Of a stretch of DNA of 8,476 nucleotides, positions 4,044-8,476 are shown piece by piece. Positions within the stretch are counted from its first letter, which is position 1. Each line of letters opens with the position of its first letter. Below the pieces are notes generated by a model that saw only the letters and a program-made list of their open reading frames with translations, searched no databases and was not told the DNA's origin. The position numbers and the translations under genes were made by a program. This DNA comes from Pseudomonadota bacterium (lineage in GTDB: Bacteria; Pseudomonadota; Gammaproteobacteria; Burkholderiales; Burkholderiaceae_D), in NCBI GenBank assembly GCA_018241865.1, contig JAFECY010000035.1, forward strand, positions 1-8,476, written 5' to 3'.

Positions 4044-6719
4044 TTAGCCGGCCAACTCCGCCAGCCGCAGCGGCGGCGTCAGCATGTAGCGCTGGCGCAG
4101 CATGTCGGCCATGCCGGCGGCGTCGATCGGGCGAGAGATCAAATAACCTTGCACTTCGTCGCATCCGAGTGTGCGCAGAATCGCCAGTTGCTGCATGTTT
4201 TCCACGCCTTCGGCGGTGACTTTCATTCCCAGCGCGTGCGCCATCGAGACGATGGCTTTGAAGAACACTTGGCCTTGTTCCGTCTGATCCAGCTCCGCAG
4301 TAAAGGCGCGATCGACCTTGAGCGCATCCATGTCGAGCCGCTGCAGTTGTGACAGCGAGGAATAGCCGGTGCCGAAATCATCGACCAGCAGTTTGATGCC
4401 TTGCGCTTGGATCGCCGCCAGCTCGGCGCTGATCTCGGCGTGTTCGCCCATCATCGCCGATTCGGTGATCTCCACTTGGATATCGCCCGGGCGGATGCCG
4501 TGGCGTGCGATGTGCGCGACCAACTGGTTCTTGATCTCGCCTTCGTTGAACTGGCGCGGCGAAACGTTGACCGAAACCGGCACCAGCGGCAGGCCGGCGG
4601 CTTTCCACTGCGCGATCTGGCGGCAGGCTTTTTCAATCACCAGCTCGCCCAGCGGTAGGATCAGTCCGGTGCTCTCGGCCAGCGGAATGAAATCGAGCGG
4701 CGGCACCATGCCGCGTTCGGGATCGATCCAGCGCACCAGCGCTTCCATGCCGCACAGCTCGCCGCTGTCGGTATGTACGCGCGGCTGATAATGCAAGATG
4801 AAATGATCCTGCTCGATCGCATGCCGCAAAGCCTGCTTGTCGTTGAGGCGCTGCTTGAGTGTTTCGTACAGGTGCGGCTCGAAATAGCGGTACTGATCCT
4901 TGCCGTTGGATTTGGCGGCGTACATGGCGATGTCGGCGTTTTTCAGCAGTACTTCGGCTTCGCTGCCGTCGTCGGGGAAGACACTGATGCCGATCGATAC
5001 GCCGATCGACAGATTGACGCCGCCGATCTCGGCCGGCTGGCGCAGCGCGGCGATGATGCGCTCGGCGACATGAGTAGTGTCGCCCTTGCTGCCGATCTGC
5101 TCGACGATCACGGTGAATTCGTCGCCGCCCAGCCGCACCATCTTGTCGCCCGGCCGCAGCACCGCCCTGACGCGCTGCGCCGTGATTTGCAGCAGTTCGT
5201 CGCCGGCGGAGTGGCCGAGCGTGTCGTTGATGTTCTTGAATTCGTCGAGGTCGAGGAACAGCAGCGCCAGTTTGCCGCCGCTCTGCGCCATGCGCTGCAT
5301 CGCCAGCGGCAGATAGCGCATCAGCCAGTGGCGGTTGGGCAGGCCGGTCAGCGCATCTTCGTTGGCCAGGCGCAGCAACTCCTGTTCGTTCCTCTTCGCT
5401 TCCGATATGTCGCGGATGGTGATGGCCAGCCCGATTTCCGATGTCACCAGCCGCCGGTACAGCCACTCGGCGCGCAGCGGGCTGCCATTGGGAACGCGGT
5501 ATTCATCCTCGTAACTGCCGACGGCCAGCGCGACGCGGAACATATCCATCGTTGTCTGGAAATTCGCGCCTGGATACATGGACGACAATCGCGCGCCGAT
5601 GAAACTCTCGCGCTCCTTGCCGTACATGGCCGCGCCGGTCTCGTTGGTGTCCGCCAGTTCCCAATCGACGATCTCGCCGTGCTCGTCGTACAGCGGATGC
5701 GCGATGTAGAAAGCTTCGCTGGCGCTCTCGGTCGCTTCGCGGTAGGTCTTGCGCACCGCCAGCGCCTGTAGTTCGCGTCGAGCTAGATGGCGGCCGAAGA
5801 TGCTGCCGGCGACGGCGATCAGCAGCAGGAAGGCGGTGCCGGCCCAGGCAAACGTGCGGTAGGCGTTCCAAGCCGCCTCGTGCGGCGCGAGCAATTCCTT
5901 GCGCGACAGGCCGACCATCACCGTCAGCGGGTAAGACTTGACCTCCTGCCAGGCGACGTAGCGCGGCTGGCTGTCGGCGAACGCCATGCTGTTCTGCGCA
6001 AGATAGGGGTCGTTCTGGTTCAGCATGGACTTGAATGCGCGCACCGCCGGCTCGCCGATCTGGTAGCTGGCCCCGCCGATGGTGGACGAGCGCAGCATGT
6101 CGTCTTCGCCTGCCACCGCCAGCAGGCCGGCATCGCCGAGTATGGAGCGGTCATAGAATTTGAGGAAATAGGCCGGATCGACCGCAACCAGCACGATGCC
6201 GTCGAAGCCGTCGTCATGCGTATCGAGGCGGCGCGTGAAATAAATGGCTTCTTTGCCGTTGATGCGGCTGACGGTCGGCTGGCTGATGCGCAGCGCCGTC
6301 GAGATGTTCGACTTGTGGAACAGGAAGTATTCGCGGTCGGCCATGTTCAGACTGGTGTCGATGCCGGCAGTTGCTGTGACCGGATAGCCGTTGCGGTCGA
6401 GAATCGCTACCACCGCGAAATCGGAGGAAGTGAACAGGCCGTCGCGCTTCAGATCTTCCAACCGCAATTGCCGCCCCAGTCTTTCCCAGTCCGATTTGAC
6501 GTGCATGGTGATCTGGTCCATCTGCTCTAGGCTACGGGCGAGATAGGAGGCGTACACCCGCGACAGCGCAACGCTATCCTGCAGTGCGCGTTGTTCCAGT
6601 ACCCGTTTTTCCGTCGTGATGCGGGAGCCGATGAACAGCCAAAGCAGCGCACCGGCGACCAGACATACCAGCGGCCAGAAGAAAATCATCTTGCGATTGC
6701 CGAGGCTGGAGTTATTCAT
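4044..6719 (-). CDS. Membrane sensor diguanylate cyclase/phosphodiesterase (dCache-PAS-GGDEF-EAL)
   Basis: The 891-residue protein makes and/or degrades the second messenger cyclic di-GMP at the inner membrane. In order it has a membrane helix (about 13-30), a periplasmic region (31-288) that looks like a dCache sensor (ILDRNGYPVTATAG, ADREYFLFHK, VLVAVDPAYF), a second membrane helix (289-309), a PAS-like region (about 325-440), a GGDEF domain (about 445-612) and an EAL domain (about 625-880). GGDEF is intact at 531-535 with an RxxD inhibitory site at 522-525 (RPGD). The EAL set is intact: E659-A660-L661, N718, E750/E753, D780-D781 in VDDFGTGYSS, K801, E837 and Q857. Both activities are therefore possible; which dominates cannot be read from sequence. 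I chose ATG 6719 because it begins the usual short N-terminus before the first membrane helix. The frame is open to 7016, but that extension runs into ppx. The Shine-Dalgarno is weak, and an ATG ten codons further in is a possible alternative. Confidence 0.96.
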   Translation of the reverse strand: MNNSSLGNRKMIFFWPLVCLVAGALLWLFIGSRITTEKRVLEQRALQDSVALSRVYASYLARSLEQMDQITMHVKSDWERLGRQLRLEDLKRDGLFTSSDFAVVAILDRNGYPVTATAGIDTSLNMADREYFLFHKSNISTALRISQPTVSRINGKEAIYFTRRLDTHDDGFDGIVLVAVDPAYFLKFYDRSILGDAGLLAVAGEDDMLRSSTIGGASYQIGEPAVRAFKSMLNQNDPYLAQNSMAFADSQPRYVAWQEVKSYPLTVMVGLSRKELLAPHEAAWNAYRTFAWAGTAFLLLIAVAGSIFGRHLARRELQALAVRKTYREATESASEAFYIAHPLYDEHGEIVDWELADTNETGAAMYGKERESFIGARLSSMYPGANFQTTMDMFRVALAVGSYEDEYRVPNGSPLRAEWLYRRLVTSEIGLAITIRDISEAKRNEQELLRLANEDALTGLPNRHWLMRYLPLAMQRMAQSGGKLALLFLDLDEFKNINDTLGHSAGDELLQITAQRVRAVLRPGDKMVRLGGDEFTVIVEQIGSKGDTTHVAERIIAALRQPAEIGGVNLSIGVSIGISVFPDDGSEAEVLLKNADIAMYAAKSNGKDQYRYFEPHLYETLKQRLNDKQALRHAIEQDHFILHYQPRVHTDSGELCGMEALVRWIDPERGMVPPLDFIPLAESTGLILPLGELVIEKACRQIAQWKAAGLPLVPVSVNVSPRQFNEGEIKNQLVAHIARHGIRPGDIQVEITESAMMGEHAEISAELAAIQAQGIKLLVDDFGTGYSSLSQLQRLDMDALKVDRAFTAELDQTEQGQVFFKAIVSMAHALGMKVTAEGVENMQQLAILRTLGCDEVQGYLISRPIDAAGMADMLRQRYMLTPPLRLAELAG

Positions 6720-6808
6720 ATGCGCGAAAAGAATACGGCAGGAAATGGGTAGGTAAGCGGCAGGAAAGCGACAGAGAGACGACAGACCCGGCCGGGGTGA
6801 GTGGAAAG

Positions 6809-6832
6809 GCAGGCATCGAACACAGTGCCTGC
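6809..6832. repeat. 7-bp inverted repeat in the divergent intergenic region
   Basis: GCAGGCA (6809-6815) and TGCCTGC (6826-6832) are perfect inverted repeats with a 10-base loop or spacer. There is no T-tract, so it is not a terminator. It could be a dimeric regulator site between the two divergent genes or a chance repeat. Confidence 0.35.
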
Positions 6833-6944
6833 TTGCCGAAATGGTAGGGCGCTTGTGTGACCGGGAAATGACTTGCAGAAATGGCATGTGGCATTTCCAT
6901 GCGTGAGAAAAATGACGGATACTGCGTCTTTCACGAACAGGAAA

Positions 6945-6958
6945 GAGGAAAGGAAAGG
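6945..6958 (+). promoter_or_regulatory. Ribosome binding site deciding the ppx start
   Basis: A purine-only run (GAGGAAAGGAAAGG) ends one base before the C preceding ATG 6960. It offers GAGGA at 10 bases or AGGA at 5 bases spacing. The alternative in-frame ATGs at 6873 and 6912 have much poorer upstream matches. Confidence 0.7.
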
Positions 6959-6959
6959 C

Positions 6960-8417
6960 ATGTACGCGGCGGTCGATCTGGGGTCCAATAGTTTTCGCAT
7001 GCACATCGGCGAGCACGATGGCGATGCGATCCGTGTCGTCAAGAGTGCGCGTGATCCGATTCGTCTAGGTGCTGGTCTCGACCACAAGGGTTGTCTGACT
7101 GAGCAAGCGATGCAGTGTGCGTTGGATTGCCTGTCGAATTTTCGCGGAATATTGAACGCCTATCCGCTCGATGCGGTGCGGGTGGTGGCGACTAACACTC
7201 TGCGCATCGCGCGCAATGCAGGTGTTTTTTTACCGGCGGCAGAGCAGGCGATCGGTTATCCGATCGAGATCATCTCCGGCGAGGAAGAAGGCCGCCTGAT
7301 CTACATGGGCGTCGCCGCTGTGCTGGCTACGCCTGCTGAACGACGGCTAGTGATCGACATCGGCGGCGGCTCGACCGAGCTGATCCTCGGTTGTGGTGGC
7401 GAGATCGAGCAAGTCGAATCTTTCGGCATCGGCACCGTTGGTCACAGTCAAGAATTTTTCGCCGATGGCGTGATCGACGCCGTCTCGTTCGAGAACGCCA
7501 TTTTGTCGGCGCGCTCGCGCTTCGAGGACGGCGTCAACGCCTACTTGCCGGCGCGTTGGGAACATGTCTATGGCTCGTCCGGCACCGCGCGTGCACTGGG
7601 CGACGCCATCGTCAGGAACGGCCTGGGCGACGGCAAGCTGTCGCAGAAAAATTTAGAAGCACTGAAGAACCGGCTGATCGGGTTCGGTCATGTCAGCCGC
7701 ATCGAGCTGGCCGGGATGAAGCCGGATCGTGCGCCCATCATCATGGGCGGGCTGGCGATTCTGCTTGGTATCCTGCAGGAAATGCGCATCAAATCCGTCG
7801 TGCCGATCGAGGCCGGGTTACGTATGGGCGTGCTGTGGGATTTGCAGTTGCGCGCCACCCGGCGCGATCGCCGTGAGCAATCGGTGGAGGAATTCGCCCG
7901 GCGCTTTCACGTGGATAGGAAGCGCGCGGCGCGTGTGGCCGACATTGCCGCCGCCTTGTACGTGCAGCTCAAACCAGCCAGCGACGACTACGACCGTCAC
8001 CTGCAATGGGCGGCGGCGACGCACGAGATCGGCATGGCGGTGTCGCACAGCGGGTATCACAAGCACGGCGCTTACCTGCTGGAAAACGCCGACCTGCCCG
8101 GCTTCACCACCCGCGAGCAGCGCAGCGTGAGCCGGTTGGTGCTGGCGCAAAAGGGTAATCTGCGCAAGCTCAACGGCGCGCTGGAAGATATCGATTTCAC
8201 TAAGGCGGTGCTGGCCTTGCGATTGGCGGTGATGCTGATGCATTCGCGCATCGATGTGCTGGCTGATGAGATGCGCGTGAAATTGAAGAGCCGGATCGAG
8301 CTGGAAATTCGTCAGGGTTGGCTGCTGGAACACCGCACGCTGGCTTACTGGATCGATAGAGAAAAAGAATTCTGGAATGAGGTCGGGATCGAGATGGCGA
8401 TACGCACCGGCGGCTGA
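6960..8417 (+). CDS. ppx: Exopolyphosphatase (Ppx/GppA family)
   Basis: Ppx hydrolyses terminal phosphates from inorganic polyphosphate; close relatives (GppA) also hydrolyse pppGpp to ppGpp. The 485-residue product has the ASKHA-fold motifs: phosphate loop 1 DLGSNSFR (6-13), VVATNTLR (75-82), the catalytic-glutamate loop SGEEEGRLIY (106-115), loop 2 VIDIGGGSTE (131-140, with D133), and YGSSGTARAL (204-213). The C-terminal part (about 305-485) is the HD-like helical domain, with HEIG (355-358) and YHKHGAYLL (366-374). Length is usual for Ppx (E. coli 513). The start is ATG 6960, which follows a strong purine-rich ribosome site and gives the canonical MYAAVDLGSNSF; the frame is open back to 6873. 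It ends with tandem in-frame stops TGA TGA. No ppk gene is beside it here; the divergent neighbour is the cyclic-di-GMP enzyme. Ppx and GppA cannot be separated with certainty from sequence alone. Confidence 0.95.
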   Translation: MYAAVDLGSNSFRMHIGEHDGDAIRVVKSARDPIRLGAGLDHKGCLTEQAMQCALDCLSNFRGILNAYPLDAVRVVATNTLRIARNAGVFLPAAEQAIGYPIEIISGEEEGRLIYMGVAAVLATPAERRLVIDIGGGSTELILGCGGEIEQVESFGIGTVGHSQEFFADGVIDAVSFENAILSARSRFEDGVNAYLPARWEHVYGSSGTARALGDAIVRNGLGDGKLSQKNLEALKNRLIGFGHVSRIELAGMKPDRAPIIMGGLAILLGILQEMRIKSVVPIEAGLRMGVLWDLQLRATRRDRREQSVEEFARRFHVDRKRAARVADIAAALYVQLKPASDDYDRHLQWAAATHEIGMAVSHSGYHKHGAYLLENADLPGFTTREQRSVSRLVLAQKGNLRKLNGALEDIDFTKAVLALRLAVMLMHSRIDVLADEMRVKLKSRIELEIRQGWLLEHRTLAYWIDREKEFWNEVGIEMAIRTGG

Positions 8418-8441
8418 TGATGCGCCGCTTGCGGCTTGATA

Positions 8442-8472
8442 ATAAATCGTATATATTATTTATACGATTTAT
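8442..8472. repeat. Perfect 12-bp AT-rich inverted repeat
   Basis: ATAAATCGTATA (8442-8453) and TATACGATTTAT (8461-8472) are exact reverse complements around a 7-base spacer, TATTATT. The element starts 25 bp after the ppx stop in a stretch far richer in A and T than the rest of the window. A TTGATA at 8436-8441 resembles a -35 box whose spacer and -10 would fall within the repeat, as in an operator for a gene beyond the window. It could instead form a hairpin ending ppx transcription, but the sequence visible after it (ACAA) is not a T-tract. The function is open; the symmetry is certain. Confidence 0.8.
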
Positions 8473-8476
8473 ACAA

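Larger units (their letters stand above)
6720..6959. other. Divergent intergenic region between the cyclic-di-GMP gene and ppx
   Basis: This 240-bp gap must hold the promoters of both divergent genes, but I see no strong sigma-70 pair on either strand. It contains a perfect 7-bp inverted repeat, GCAGGCA (6809-6815) and TGCCTGC (6826-6832). It also contains a cluster of AAATG/CATTT words: GGAAATG (6864-6870), GAAATG (6878-6883) and CATTTCC (6892-6898). CATTTCC can pair with either of the first two. The plus-strand frame from 6873 and the minus-strand frame from 7016 both cross this gap, but only as upstream extensions without supporting start signals. Confidence 0.5.

Noticed and set aside
4773..5771. 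332-codon plus-strand open frame opposite the GGDEF-EAL gene
   Set aside because: It lies wholly inside the well-supported minus-strand gene, and its translation shows no family features. It is an antisense shadow of GC-rich coding sequence, as are the frames at 5787-6530 (+) and 4633-5466 (-).
6862..6877. Sigma-54-like promoter (GG at 6863-6864, ten bases, GC at 6875-6876, within TTGCA) upstream of ppx
   Set aside because: The -12 half matches TTGCA, but the -24 half agrees with TGGCAC at only about three of six positions. No activator site or enhancer-binding protein gene is visible. Chance GG-N10-GC is common in such DNA.
8424..8435. GCCG/CGGC mini-hairpin after the ppx stop as an intrinsic terminator
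   Set aside because: It has a four-base-pair stem and no T-run after it; the AT-rich palindrome further on is a better candidate for any 3' end.
1..8476. CRISPR array, transposon ends, tRNA or rRNA genes, phage or defence modules
   Set aside because: No spaced direct repeats, transposase motifs, tRNA-like cloverleaf or rRNA sequence was seen on either strand. The recognised genes are core metabolism and signalling.

Overview
The window reads as ordinary chromosomal sequence from a betaproteobacterium, most likely of the Oxalobacteraceae/Burkholderiales type. This rests on moderately high G+C coding sequence with GC-rich third codon positions, the sequence style of the exopolyphosphatase, a DUF2721 membrane protein, and a Pseudomonas-like bioF-bioH-bioC gene order. 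The taxonomic guess is inference from family resemblance; there is no rRNA or tRNA here to anchor it.

Layout, left to right. (1) Positions 1-105 hold the last 34 codons of an unidentified plus-strand gene, followed by a clear rho-independent terminator at 136-175. (2) A 79-codon minus-strand gene (167-406) of unknown function ends against that terminator and has a strong Shine-Dalgarno; its leader contains a small perfect hairpin. (3) A plus-strand DUF2721 membrane protein (549-1019, probably TTG start) runs tail-to-tail into a 73-codon minus-strand gene (1013-1234, GTG start), overlapping it by 7 bp. (4) A minus-strand biotin operon, bioF (2728-3909), a BioH-like esterase (2087-2731) and bioC (1357-2094), has overlapping start and stop codons at both junctions. 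(5) A large minus-strand membrane sensor with dCache-like, PAS, GGDEF and EAL regions (4044-6719) has all visible active-site motifs intact. (6) Divergent from it across a 240-bp gap is a plus-strand exopolyphosphatase, ppx (6960-8417). (7) The window ends in a very AT-rich stretch with a perfect 12-bp inverted repeat just after ppx.

How they work together. BioC methylates malonyl-ACP to disguise it for fatty acid synthesis, the BioH-like hydrolase removes the methyl group once the pimeloyl chain is built, and BioF condenses pimeloyl-ACP with alanine as the first step of ring assembly. The later genes bioA, bioD and bioB are not in this window. The cyclic-di-GMP enzyme and ppx are head-to-head and could share regulatory DNA, but nothing in the sequence proves a functional link.

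I found no CRISPR array, transposon, phage module or obviously new multi-gene system. The points most worth a second look are the terminal AT-rich palindrome, the short and divergent BioH-like esterase, a weak BirA-box-like palindrome upstream of bioF, and two small unrecognised genes.
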